From the IMG/VR virus record IMGVR_UViG_3300026078_000003, positions 1 to 63,876 of that record: DNA of 63,876 bases, one strand, 5' to 3'. The notes under the pieces are model-generated. The model saw only the letters and a program-made list of their open reading frames with translations, was not told where the DNA came from and ran no database searches. Both the position numbers and the translations under genes were made by a program. Positions 42,088-50,040 of the stretch are shown here, in pieces. Numbering within the stretch: position 1 is the stretch's first letter; each line of letters begins with the position of its first letter. The DNA comes from a virus.

Positions 42088-42902
42088 TTATGGCTCCTAG
42101 TAATGATACCAACAAGCTGATTATATTTCGCGTAGAATCGTCTTAGATCAAAATCGGTTAGCAGGAAAGAATACCAGCTATTTTGTGCGTTCTTGAGCAA
42201 AAATCTATAGATTTCACAAAGAGCTGAATCTACTTTGGATCGTTCATTGTTACACTTTACGCAAGCTAGCACAATTTCATTATCAGTGCCACCGAAGGCT
42301 TTGGGAGGATCGTGATCGACGCTGGCCTCTCGATAGGTCATCCAGCGAGAACACCAGTGGCATCTAACCTTGCGTTGAGAAATAAGGCTGCCGTTGGTTC
42401 GTGGCCAAATAGACCACTTGAGATTTCTATTATCGGCGTGCGGTTGCGGCATAATTGCATCAGCTTGCTTTTTACAGAGCCCACAGAGAGGTTCTAGGGC
42501 GATACTGATACTTGCCCATTTAGACGGCAGATCGCGCAAGTCATAACGATCAAGCGGGCCGTATCCTAGTCCGTTTGTGAAAGCCTGCCATGATATCGCT
42601 AGCATTTCTTCCTCATATCTGAGCCACGAAGGATGAAACTCGCCTCCACCCTCAGTACGTAAAACTAAGGAAGGCCGATCGAAAATACATTCAGCGACTA
42701 AAGAGTGCAATAGCTCGTGTTCTACAAGAGAGCGCCAGACGGCAAGGCTATCATTACCTTTGTAGCCTTGCGAGCGTGCCTCGCGAATGTTTTGATCGTT
42801 AACCTCGCGCGATCCATAACAGAAAATGCCATCCGGAAAAAATGTACATACGTTGTCGTTAGGAAAAATGTGAACTGAGGCAAATTGGAGATTGATAATC
42901 AT
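42084..42902 (-). CDS. HELLH-type protein with C-terminal HNH endonuclease
   Basis: 272 residues. The N-terminal half contains VEHELLHSLVAECIFDRPSL, an HExxH-like motif seen in phage hypothetical proteins. Residues about 190-240 are an HNH nuclease (CHWCSRWMTYREASVDHDPP, then GGTDNEIVLACVKCNNERSK) with two CxxC knuckles. The HNH part may be a mobile insertion in an older gene, or the two are a functional fusion. The sequence is adjacent to the polymerase gene. Confidence 0.65.
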   Translation of the reverse strand: MIINLQFASVHIFPNDNVCTFFPDGIFCYGSREVNDQNIREARSQGYKGNDSLAVWRSLVEHELLHSLVAECIFDRPSLVLRTEGGGEFHPSWLRYEEEMLAISWQAFTNGLGYGPLDRYDLRDLPSKWASISIALEPLCGLCKKQADAIMPQPHADNRNLKWSIWPRTNGSLISQRKVRCHWCSRWMTYREASVDHDPPKAFGGTDNEIVLACVKCNNERSKVDSALCEIYRFLLKNAQNSWYSFLLTDFDLRRFYAKYNQLVGIITRSHK

Positions 42903-43159
42903 TGTGGGAGATCACTCCGGTCAACTTCGATCTCTAGTAGCCTAAGCATCGCGACATGAACTTCATTGCCATCTACTCCATATTCAACGACTCTGCCGCC
43001 AATCAGATCAAAAGTAAGGCATTGTCTTGCTCCTTGCTTCCACGGACCAAAATCATCTAACATTACACCCTCGATAATTAGGCAGTCTAAATGATTTTCA
43101 TGCAATTTTTCAATCGTAATTGGAAATAGCCGCCATGCATCAAACGTTGTGTTAGTCAT
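42899..43159 (-). CDS. Hypothetical protein, 86 aa
   Basis: Start taken at ATG 43157-43159 (MTNTTFDAWRLFPITIEKLH) after GGGGAGGATTGAA; its start overlaps the polymerase stop (ATGA). Contains GARQCLTFDLIGGRVVEYGV. Unknown function. Confidence 0.6.
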   Translation of the reverse strand: MTNTTFDAWRLFPITIEKLHENHLDCLIIEGVMLDDFGPWKQGARQCLTFDLIGGRVVEYGVDGNEVHVAMLRLLEIEVDRSDLPQ

Positions 43160-44565
43160 TTCAATCCTCCCCATGTTTTCGCAAAATGTCCTTCCGCGCT
43201 AATCGGCACTCGCAATTTAACCCCGCTATGATTTATCATTCCGTCGAGCACAAGATTACTCAGCTCGTCTTGGGTCTCTTGTGCTTCATCACACGTAAAA
43301 ATGTACTCATCGTGCACCTCCAGTCGCCAATCAATCCCTCTTCCTCTCTGCTGTAAAGTATACACCCGAGGCCCTAGCCACGCCATCGCCGCCTGTGCCA
43401 TGTGTTGGGCCGTCCCCTGGATGACCAAGTTGAAGGCTTGGCGGGCGGCTTCAGCGGCCTCTCCACGGCGGCTGGAGCGGATCGAGGGCAGGTAGCGGAT
43501 CATCCCGGGCTGGCGCCCCCGGCCGTAGTAGTCGCGGATAAAGCCGGTCTGGCGAACGAAAGACTCGACGGCTCGTGAAGCTCTTCCCAGCTCCGGATAG
43601 ATCTCGTCTCTAATATCGTTACAGAGTTTCTCGCAATCTTCAACGTTCCCCCATGGATGCGTGCCGTCCTCATTAAGAGGGATATTCATGAAGAATTGAT
43701 CTTGAAGACCGAGACCCGCGAGACCATTTAAAACTCCAAATGTTGCAGTTTTTGTCGGATTGCGTTCTCTGTCGGTAACGTCTTCTAGACGGATGCCATA
43801 GTTACGGGCTGCGGCCTCGCGGTGAGGATCGCGAGATTTATGTTTGGCGTTCTCAGATTTTTTGCATTTAGAGACAGAGGGTAAGCGTTCGCCACAATAG
43901 CGACAGGTGGTGAAAATTTCGTGAAGGAATTCGTCTTCTGAGAAATCAGCGGCAACGCATAGCTCCTGCGCGCTAAAGTCGAATGAGGCAAATAGTTTCC
44001 CTTCGGGCGCGACGTAACATGCACGGACCATCTTGCCAATTTCTGAACGAGTCGGCATTTGTAATAGCGGCGGCTTTGCAATACTCAAGCGTCGCGATAC
44101 AACAGTAACCGGCTGGATATTACCGTGAATGTAGAATAGATCGGATTCGGGTTCGCCAGCATCTTCGCGACGCGCTGCTTCATCTTCCATCAAGTCTAGA
44201 ATGAATTTGACGTATTTTGATTTGATAGATAAATGTTCCTTGATCGTGAAGTTGAGACCCACAAAAGCATCGGTATGGCGGGCATGTTCGATTGATTTTT
44301 TGCCGACGGATATGCCTTTTTTCGTTCTCTTGCGCGCGACAACTCCGCGACGTTCGATTTCGTCCGCAACTTGTGGTTGAGAGTTAACATTAATGCGATA
44401 TCCGAGAAGAGTGTTGAGTTGATTTTGAAGGCGGTTTGTAGTTGAGTCTACGTAAGCGGACAGAGCTTCAAATTTCGAGCGTGACGCTGGCATTCCATTG
44501 CGCTGCATTTCCTCGAAAATAGGAAGCACGCGCATGGCTTGAGAGTGAAGATGAGAGAGGCTCAT
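43156..44565 (-). CDS. Family A DNA polymerase, polymerase part
   Basis: 469 residues. Motif A is near residue 193 (FASFDFSAQEL, replacing DYSQIEL), motif B near residue 270 (KTATFGVLNG), and motif C near residue 417 (EVHDEYIF). There is no exonuclease domain; that is in the gene at 45569-47005, separated by three small genes. Together they would form a split PolA for phage replication. A GC-rich patch (about 43370-43600) covers the part just before motif C. Confidence 0.9.
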   Translation of the reverse strand: MSLSHLHSQAMRVLPIFEEMQRNGMPASRSKFEALSAYVDSTTNRLQNQLNTLLGYRINVNSQPQVADEIERRGVVARKRTKKGISVGKKSIEHARHTDAFVGLNFTIKEHLSIKSKYVKFILDLMEDEAARREDAGEPESDLFYIHGNIQPVTVVSRRLSIAKPPLLQMPTRSEIGKMVRACYVAPEGKLFASFDFSAQELCVAADFSEDEFLHEIFTTCRYCGERLPSVSKCKKSENAKHKSRDPHREAAARNYGIRLEDVTDRERNPTKTATFGVLNGLAGLGLQDQFFMNIPLNEDGTHPWGNVEDCEKLCNDIRDEIYPELGRASRAVESFVRQTGFIRDYYGRGRQPGMIRYLPSIRSSRRGEAAEAARQAFNLVIQGTAQHMAQAAMAWLGPRVYTLQQRGRGIDWRLEVHDEYIFTCDEAQETQDELSNLVLDGMINHSGVKLRVPISAEGHFAKTWGGLK

Positions 44566-44804
44566 TGCTCGAATTTTTGAACTTTGGATAGAGCTATGGC
44601 ATTTGCGTCAACTTCATGCATTCCGAGAGAAGTCAGAAAATACGCTAGACCTTGGCGCATAGGGGGTATCGTTGTATCAGAGCCCATTCTTTCAGATGTC
44701 GTCCAGGAACGTAAATCGGCGGTCCATATCTCTTTGCCGTTTACGTGAGCTACCACTGTGAATAGTTTCTCGTATAATCCATCAGGCTTACGTGGCTCGC
44801 TCAT
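44562..44804 (-). CDS. Hypothetical protein, 80 aa
   Basis: Overlaps both neighbours slightly. Contains FTVVAHVNGKEIWTADLRSW and MGSDTTIPPMRQGLAYFLTS. Unknown. Confidence 0.6.
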   Translation of the reverse strand: MSEPRKPDGLYEKLFTVVAHVNGKEIWTADLRSWTTSERMGSDTTIPPMRQGLAYFLTSLGMHEVDANAIALSKVQKFEQ

Positions 44805-45132
44805 TTACTCTTATCCCCTCTATCTTAATGTTTCTCTTCCGTGCTAGTTCCGCGCAAACATCGCAAGGATCAATAGGCATCAAAGCGCCGCGTTTATTCA
44901 CACGAATAATAACGATTCGGCTAAGCGATCTTGGCGAATTAAATATCACTTTCTCTTCCGCATGAGAGCCGCGTTTGCCCCGTGATACGTTCGCAGGACC
45001 GTTCGTCGCGATAGAGATAATCGTTCCTCGTGCGTCTAGACCAGCCGCGACGACGCGTTGAGAACAGAAACGATGGACACGTAATCCTGCGCGGATCATT
45101 CGAGAGATCAAGATAGAAGAATGGCATCTCAT
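44788..45132 (-). CDS. Small deaminase-like zinc protein
   Basis: 114 residues. HAE (57-59) and PCDVC (89-93), with a basic linker, match the zinc-site motif pair of the cytidine deaminase superfamily (H-A-E and P-C-x2-C). The gene starts by overlapping the NADAR stop (ATGA). It is short for CDA-type enzymes, so the substrate (nucleoside, nucleotide or nucleic acid) is unclear. It stands in the insertion between the two parts of the polymerase. Confidence 0.65.
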   Translation of the reverse strand: MRCHSSILISRMIRAGLRVHRFCSQRVVAAGLDARGTIISIATNGPANVSRGKRGSHAEEKVIFNSPRSLSRIVIIRVNKRGALMPIDPCDVCAELARKRNIKIEGIRVNERAT

Positions 45133-45572
45133 TTCAAATTCTTTCTTATCTCATCGCGAATTTCCATCAATAACTTGCCCAGATGATTCTCTCCTTCATT
45201 TTGCCCATCTACACCCCAGAAACGATCGCCCCAAGTATTTCCTTCAATGAGGACAACACTGCCGGTTGCTAATAGTTTAGAACACAAAACAGAATTTCGG
45301 AATTTCTGTCTAAGAAGCGAACGCATAACAGGAATTCGTAACTGATTCCATCCTTCACGTAAAGTAACTACACGGCCTAGCCGCTTAGCTTCTCCGGGCG
45401 TTTTTGCGTTTCGTATTGTTTCTCTTTGGTTTACATTAATTGTTTTTGCTGCCTGATACGCATGTTCTACAGACGGATAGATCATTTCATCTAGTGTCAC
45501 AACACAAGGCCAGAAATTAGAAAGGAACCTATACGGTCCTTGAAAGTTGTTTATCTTGCTTGGAATAGTCAT
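45129..45572 (-). CDS. NADAR-domain protein (candidate anti-DarT factor)
   Basis: 147 residues. FQGPYRFLSNFWPCVVTLDE, the motif PSVEHAYQAAKT (Glu36), GNTWGDRFWG (112-121) and NHLGKLLMEIRDEI (129-) match NADAR over the full domain. NADAR proteins remove ADP-ribose from guanosine-modified DNA, and a phage NADAR (AdfN) overcomes DarTG defence in T4-like phages. This gene probably has that role; that is inference from family. The start overlaps the upstream polymerase-exonuclease stop. Confidence 0.9.
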   Translation of the reverse strand: MTIPSKINNFQGPYRFLSNFWPCVVTLDEMIYPSVEHAYQAAKTINVNQRETIRNAKTPGEAKRLGRVVTLREGWNQLRIPVMRSLLRQKFRNSVLCSKLLATGSVVLIEGNTWGDRFWGVDGQNEGENHLGKLLMEIRDEIRKNLK

Positions 45573-47005
45573 TTTACGCTCCTTGTTTTTTCGTCTAATT
45601 CTCTGTCCCGTTCATCCATCGCGATAGACAGCTTCGGTTTAAGCCGACCAGTCGCGTCCGGATCGCGGCCAGCGTAATATATTGCTCTCTTTAACGGAAT
45701 ATCATCTAGCGTTCCGTAAGGAAATACTCCATACAATCTCTCGACAGGCGCGCGGACAAACTTAGGGATTTTTCGCCAGCGTTTCGCGGGATCAGTCGGC
45801 CCGTCTGCATTGACTTTGCCGCTTTCGACGTCGGATACGATGCGGTCGATATACGCGCCAATAGAGTTATATTGTTTTGGTTTATAGCTGCCGTCGCTTT
45901 GGCGCAAAACAACGATATCCGGTTTATTCCATTTTCGTTGTGCTGCGATTTTCAGATACTCCACTTGCTTTTGTTTTCCGATGTCGCCAATCAATAACGT
46001 ATATTCCTCCATTTTCATCTGAAGCCAACGATACGCCAGAGTTTTGAGCGATTTTGATTCCAAACGCAATAGATACGCCGAGTACATTGTATCCCAAATC
46101 TCGGCGTAACGCAACTCTAATCCCATCGAGCGGCATATCTGTGTATCAATCATACAGCCGGAAGGTGTTCCCGCTTGATGAGTGATATAGGTTGTGCCGC
46201 GTTCGGCGCAGGTCTGAAGATAAGAAATCGCGTCGTCGAAATCATCTCGTGAACATCTCAAGACATAGCCGATCCCGGGTTCTGGCGAGATCTGAACCGA
46301 CCAGGGGTTAGATACCCAGCCCTCGGTGTCCATTCCAAATTCAAGAGGCGCAGAAAGAACAGAGTCATGATAGGGCTCTAGAAGAGAGATAAGCTCACGT
46401 CCGCCAACATCGTGATATTGTTCTTTGCCGTCGAGAGGATCGGGGGTAACGAGGAATTCAGATAAAGCGGCATTAGGATTCGAGCGCAGTATTTTGCAGA
46501 ATTTGGCGACGGTAGCATAATCTTCCGCGATCTGTGGCTTCATATCGGTAGAATGAAAGCCGAACGCGGGATGATATATTGGTAAGATGTAAATGAGTCG
46601 ATTTGTGTCAGGCTCGCGCCACGAAAATAACAAACGATGTACGTCTTCTAGATCACAATTTGGGTCTAGAAACCATCGCGCCGCAAATCGGCCGACAGCG
46701 ATAATTAATCTCGGTTGCTTATCTCGGATCTCATCTAGTAGAGCCTGCCGCCAGAAAGAAATTAACTCAGGCGTAGGATCGGGATTGCCCGCGATGTATG
46801 TTTTACATACGTTGGTTTTATACCACGAACGCGACGAGACATTATGAGGCTCTAGATACCATTCCTGTTCCAGTCCAGAGCGTCCGACAAATGGGCGTCC
46901 TTTATAGAATTCTTCCTCGCCTGGAGCCTCGCCGATAGACATGACGATAGAGCGGCCCGGAGGACCAAAACCATAGACGGCGGAAGAGAGAGGATCGAAA
47001 TCCAT
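45569..47005 (-). CDS. UDG-like domain fused to 3'-5' exonuclease (PolA-type)
   Basis: 478 residues. The N-terminal part has the uracil-DNA-glycosylase family pattern (GEAPGEEEFYKGRPFVGRSG near residues 26-45, and IYHPAFGFHS near residue 155). The C-terminal part has a DnaQ/PolA-type DEDD exonuclease (FGMDTEG near residue 223, WDTMYSAYLL later). This resembles SPO1-type DNA polymerases, which carry a UDG-like module, but is separated from the polymerase domain. The pair would form a replication enzyme. Confidence 0.85.
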   Translation of the reverse strand: MDFDPLSSAVYGFGPPGRSIVMSIGEAPGEEEFYKGRPFVGRSGLEQEWYLEPHNVSSRSWYKTNVCKTYIAGNPDPTPELISFWRQALLDEIRDKQPRLIIAVGRFAARWFLDPNCDLEDVHRLLFSWREPDTNRLIYILPIYHPAFGFHSTDMKPQIAEDYATVAKFCKILRSNPNAALSEFLVTPDPLDGKEQYHDVGGRELISLLEPYHDSVLSAPLEFGMDTEGWVSNPWSVQISPEPGIGYVLRCSRDDFDDAISYLQTCAERGTTYITHQAGTPSGCMIDTQICRSMGLELRYAEIWDTMYSAYLLRLESKSLKTLAYRWLQMKMEEYTLLIGDIGKQKQVEYLKIAAQRKWNKPDIVVLRQSDGSYKPKQYNSIGAYIDRIVSDVESGKVNADGPTDPAKRWRKIPKFVRAPVERLYGVFPYGTLDDIPLKRAIYYAGRDPDATGRLKPKLSIAMDERDRELDEKTRSVK

Positions 47006-47023
47006 AATAAGCGTGCGTGTGAC

Positions 47024-47248
47024 CTAGTCGAAAATCAAAACGGGAACATTGACCAATTTTGAATTCGGATTGGAATGACAGAAAGGACAGGTCGGTCCGC
47101 AATAATAGACGATGCCACAAATTATATGAGCATCAATTCTGTATTCATCAATAAATCTTAAGGTCAGAATTTGGCCAGATTCTCGCGTGATTATCGGAGT
47201 ATCGTCGGGACACTCCGCGAGCGCCTCAATTAGTTCTTTCTTTGTCAT
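47024..47248 (-). CDS. Hypothetical CxxC protein, 74 aa
   Basis: ATG preceded by GGAGATAA, which is itself part of the repeat array beginning at 47248. The product MTKKELIEALAECPDDTPII, then TCPFCHSNP, is a small protein with a CxxC pair. It is followed by the UDG-exonuclease gene. Confidence 0.65.
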   Translation of the reverse strand: MTKKELIEALAECPDDTPIITRESGQILTLRFIDEYRIDAHIICGIVYYCGPTCPFCHSNPNSKLVNVPVLIFD

Positions 47249-47545
47249 TTTATCTCCTGTTCCTTGTCGCTCCTCTGATATGGTTATCTCTACTATTTTG
47301 ACTCGCTCCGGTTCATTGGTTATCTTCCGCTATGTGACTCGCTCGTGCCACTAGATTATCTCGTCCGTTATGGCTCGCTCAAGCGGCTTGGTTATCTCAC
47401 GCCAGGCGACTCGCTCACTCCTTATGATTATCTCCAAACAAAGGGCTCACTCATCCCAACATGTTTATTTCTCTTCTCATTGATTCGCTAACCTCTTATG
47501 ATTATCTCCGTCTGCGTGGCTTACTTCGCTCTGTTATCTTCTCTC
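47248..47545. repeat. 18/36-nt tandem array, main block (8 units)
   Basis: A regular array of a 36-nt unit: GGTTATCTC, 9 variable bases, GACTCGCTC, 9 variable bases. Block A copies begin at 47248, 47282, 47318, 47354, 47390, 47426, 47463 and 47500. Block B copies begin at 47266, 47300, 47336, 47372, 47408, 47444, 47482 and 47518. Spacing is exactly 36 from 47282 to 47426. The variable 9-mers are mostly different. The two blocks on the minus strand read GAGATAACC and GAGCGAGTC, similar to each other, so the array may have come from an 18-nt unit. Confidence 0.85.
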
Positions 47546-48357
47546 GCGATATAGTCCACATGGTGTAGAATCGCAATTGCATACGGCACTGGCGCTTTGA
47601 CACCTAAAATCTCTTCGCACATTACCTCGTGAAGATGAGCTAAGAAGATCTTGACCGCATAGCGCTTCGCTCTAGCGTGAATATGCGCTGGTGGTAGCTT
47701 TCCTTCACTATAGGCTTTGTAGGCTTCGGTATCCTTACCGATGTTTTTGATCTCAAGAACTCTCGCGGCCTGATCTTTAAACTGAAGCTCATCGTTTCGT
47801 CTGGTTTCTAGCTCTTTGCGCTCGCGATAGAGTCGCCCGTAGACGGATTTTTCATTGTTGCTTATCTTGACAAAGGATTCGCCCGCTTTCCAGCAAACGA
47901 CTTTTAGGCGCGCGTTAAATGGACGGCGTTCACCTTTCTTCCATGTAATGGTCGGATCGAGTCCAGCGAAACGCCAGATGTGGCATGCTGTCGGGGCTTT
48001 GTGAATGTCGATGTGGGCCAGTAATCCCGCAGCAATGACAGGTCCGATACCTGTGACCGAAATGAGCCATTGGCCTACTTTATCGTTCTCGACATAAACT
48101 TTCAGGGCGCGCTTGATCTGATTTTCGAGAGTCTCGCTCTGTCCTGCTAGCCATTGGAGTACGCTATGTGGTTCTTCGGAGGCATTGAGAGCGCGGACAC
48201 GCTCGCCTGACCGGATTCGATCCTCTTGCATGGAGTAATAGGAATCGACCAGGAAACGAGCCTCGCCTGGACTGAGAGTAGATGAGGCGCTAGAGAGATC
48301 GCGCGTAAGTCGCTGAACGGGATCAAGAGACACAATAGAGCTGTTTTCGTCATGCAT
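47521..48357 (-). CDS. IS110-like protein (Transposase_20/HhH domain)
   Basis: About 278 residues, start taken at ATG 48355-48357 (MHDENSS, GAAAGGA upstream). LISVTGIGPVIAAGLLAHID, then RFAGLDPTITWKKGERRP, corresponds to the C-terminal Transposase_20 domain of IS110/IS116/IS902 transposases. The usual N-terminal DEDD/RuvC domain is absent, and the region around the expected catalytic Ser is not clearly conserved. The gene is flanked on both sides by an 18/36-nt repeat array. It could be a domesticated guide-RNA-type protein or a decayed transposon. Confidence 0.7.
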   Translation of the reverse strand: MHDENSSIVSLDPVQRLTRDLSSASSTLSPGEARFLVDSYYSMQEDRIRSGERVRALNASEEPHSVLQWLAGQSETLENQIKRALKVYVENDKVGQWLISVTGIGPVIAAGLLAHIDIHKAPTACHIWRFAGLDPTITWKKGERRPFNARLKVVCWKAGESFVKISNNEKSVYGRLYRERKELETRRNDELQFKDQAARVLEIKNIGKDTEAYKAYSEGKLPPAHIHARAKRYAVKIFLAHLHEVMCEEILGVKAPVPYAIAILHHVDYIAREDNRAK

Positions 48358-48401
48358 GAAGAAAATTCCTTTCTCGAAGGTAGACAAACTTCAGGAAGTA
48401 T

Positions 48402-48465
48402 GGTTATCTCCGCTCAAAATGGTTCATTCAATCTAGATGGTTATCTCGGCCCGGATGATTCGCCT
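48402..48465. repeat. 18/36-nt array, second block (2 units)
   Basis: GGTTATCTC at 48402 and 48439, with second blocks GGTTCATTC (48421) and GATTCGCCT (48457). These match the units on the other side of the IS110-like gene. The left end of this block lies between the IS110-like start and the next gene; the right end runs into the coding end of 48428-48676. Confidence 0.75.
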
Positions 48466-48676
48466 TTTTAACTCTCCTCCTCTTATGATCGATTAACTCC
48501 GCAACAATTATTCGTATTTCATCGCGAGAGGCTCCATCAATAGCGTCCGAATATGTTAAGTCGTTTTCTGACGGATCACTATCGAAATTATCTCCTGTTC
48601 TTTCTTGCCAAGAATCCTCAAGAGCGTAACTGTCGTCGTAATTTATTCTCTCCCGCACGGGGAGAGCAGCCCACAT
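48428..48676 (-). CDS. Hypothetical protein, 82 aa
   Basis: Contains ELIDHKRRRVKKANHPGRDN near the C terminus, which is encoded inside the second repeat block, so the array may have extended into the gene. N-terminal part is acidic and polar. No function. Confidence 0.55.
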   Translation of the reverse strand: MWAALPVRERINYDDSYALEDSWQERTGDNFDSDPSENDLTYSDAIDGASRDEIRIIVAELIDHKRRRVKKANHPGRDNHLD

Positions 48677-48679
48677 CGG

Positions 48680-48862
48680 TCAGCCAAAACCACTTGATTT
48701 ATCGTAGACGTGACCATCCAATAACAAGGGTTTCTCATCGTCTATGTACTTAAGGAGGCGGCGCAAATCTTTAACAGGAATTTGGGCTAAGCCAAGCTTT
48801 ACGATTTTGTGCACGCGTTTGGTCATAAAATTGCTCCTTATCGATCTAATAAAATTCCTCAT
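48680..48862 (-). CDS. Hypothetical protein, 60 aa
   Basis: Between two small genes in the early leftward region with good spacing. Contains KIVKLGLAQIPVKDLRRLLK. The first residues overlap the next upstream gene's end. Unknown. Confidence 0.55.
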   Translation of the reverse strand: MRNFIRSIRSNFMTKRVHKIVKLGLAQIPVKDLRRLLKYIDDEKPLLLDGHVYDKSSGFG

Positions 48863-49106
48863 TTATTCGTTTATCGATCTCAGCGTCTAAATCTTCCGCC
48901 GTAGCTGTGGCGCGGCCGAACCATTCCTGAGCATTTCTGGTGCAAAAATAACGCCATCTGATCGCGTCGGCGACGACCTGTTCTAGTTCAGGTGGTGCAG
49001 GATAGAAGGAATCCAATCCTTGCGGATAAAGATCTCGAAGTGCTTGAACTAGAGCACCGTGCGCGATTTGTTCAATTACTTCGCTAGAGATTTCTAATTT
49101 TTTCAC
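48846..49106 (-). CDS. Hypothetical protein, 86 aa
   Basis: Start taken at GTG 49104-49106, which overlaps the upstream stop (GTGA). The sequence is helical (EISSEVIEQIAHGALVQALR, VVADAIRWRYFCTRNAQEWF). No family is recognised. Confidence 0.55.
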   Translation of the reverse strand: MKKLEISSEVIEQIAHGALVQALRDLYPQGLDSFYPAPPELEQVVADAIRWRYFCTRNAQEWFGRATATAEDLDAEIDKRINEEFY

Positions 49107-49300
49107 TGTAAGTGCTCTTTTATTTCCGCCCTGCACAACTTCCAAATTTCGTGCGCTAGCGCCGCGAATCGGGATAAAACAGGTCCATCAAATTGCCATT
49201 TGCCGTTTATGAATTCCATCCGTGTTGCGTGAGGCAGAAATGGCGTTTGTTCGTCGGACGCATCGAAGACAATAAGAATTTTGGATATTTTCAAGATCAA
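49103..49300 (-). CDS. Hypothetical protein, 65 aa
   Basis: Starts at ATG 49300 with AGGAGG about 10 bp upstream. The product MILKISKILIVFDASDEQTP continues PHATRMEFINGKWQFDG. Unknown; located in a run of short early genes. Confidence 0.6.
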   Translation of the reverse strand: MILKISKILIVFDASDEQTPFLPHATRMEFINGKWQFDGPVLSRFAALAHEIWKLCRAEIKEHLQ

Positions 49301-49343
49301 CCTCCTACCTGTTTCCTCTCACACAACACCTAGAACAAAATAC

Positions 49344-49406
49344 AAGGCCGCTTCAAGATCGAAGATCACGAAATTTCAACGTATTTCGAGTCTTTGAAGC
49401 GACCTT
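49344..49406 (-). terminator. Terminator-like hairpin
   Basis: Minus strand: AAGGTCGCTTCAA ... TTGAAGCGGCCTT, a 13-bp stem with one G-U pair, followed by GTATTTTGTTC. It lies after the stop of the 49434 gene. The T-tract is interrupted, so efficiency may be partial. Confidence 0.55.
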
Positions 49407-49433
49407 AGAAAATAGTTCACGATACAGCTTTTT

Positions 49434-49901
49434 TTAGTCTTCCGCAAGCATCGCGGCGAAATCCTCAGGCGCCACACGCTCACTGTGCTGGCGGTCGAAG
49501 GTCGGAACCTCAGGAGCGTCTGCCGGAAGCTGACCGGCCGCGACGTACTTCTCGCGCTGCTTTCGCATGGTGTTGATTGTAGATGAGACCTTGACGGGCG
49601 TGATGCGATCCGCGATGTCAGCGAACTCCGGCAGCGACTTGAGATGAGCCGCGACGGCAGACGGCGTAACCTGCCCGGCGATCTCACCCTTACGCATACG
49701 CCGCATGGTCTTCGTAATGAGCTTGAGCTGTTCCTGCGTCAGCGGCAGAGAGGGCTGGCGCTCCTTGGCCGTAGCGGCCTCGCCAGTGGTCTCCTGGGAG
49801 CCGTTCTCGGCAGCGGTAGCGGTCTCAGGGGCAGTCACGGTAGCATCCACAGTCTCTTCAGTGACAGAGGGCTTGACAGCAGCGGCGGTGGGTTTAGGCA
49901 T
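49434..49901 (-). CDS. Basic/alanine-rich protein with shared C-terminal peptide
   Basis: 155 residues. N-terminal half is low-complexity (Ala/Thr/Glu), the middle helical and basic (KLITKTMRRMRKGEIAGQVT), the end VAPEDFAAMLAED. That end matches the C-terminal tails of the proteins at 50103-50711 and 39258-39740. It has its own promoter (50011-50040) and a terminator, as expected for an abundant protein. A DNA-associated role is possible. Confidence 0.7.
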   Translation of the reverse strand: MPKPTAAAVKPSVTEETVDATVTAPETATAAENGSQETTGEAATAKERQPSLPLTQEQLKLITKTMRRMRKGEIAGQVTPSAVAAHLKSLPEFADIADRITPVKVSSTINTMRKQREKYVAAGQLPADAPEVPTFDRQHSERVAPEDFAAMLAED

Positions 49902-50010
49902 GGTGTTGTTCCTTTCTTTAGTGAGACGTTTTTGATTCGAGACTTTGGAAGCGAGCGAGCAAACTTAGGTTTCTTGGTCTCTCGTTGGCCTCTCCGTCTC
50001 AAGCAAAAAC

Positions 50011-50040
50011 AGTCTACGCCACTCCCGCACGCGTTGTCAA
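50011..50040 (-). promoter_or_regulatory. Leftward sigma70-type promoter
   Basis: Minus strand: TTGACA (50035-50040), 18-bp spacer, TAGACT (50011-50016). It precedes the 49434-49901 gene. Upstream is a CTTCGCGAAAATTTCTCGCG stretch resembling the one next to the 38.98 kb promoter. Confidence 0.65.

Noticed and set aside
47248-47545. CRISPR array
   Set aside because: The units have two 9-nt constant blocks and 9-nt variable parts, far shorter than CRISPR repeats and spacers; no cas1/cas2 nearby (the Cas4-like nuclease at 54.2 kb is of the phage recombination type).
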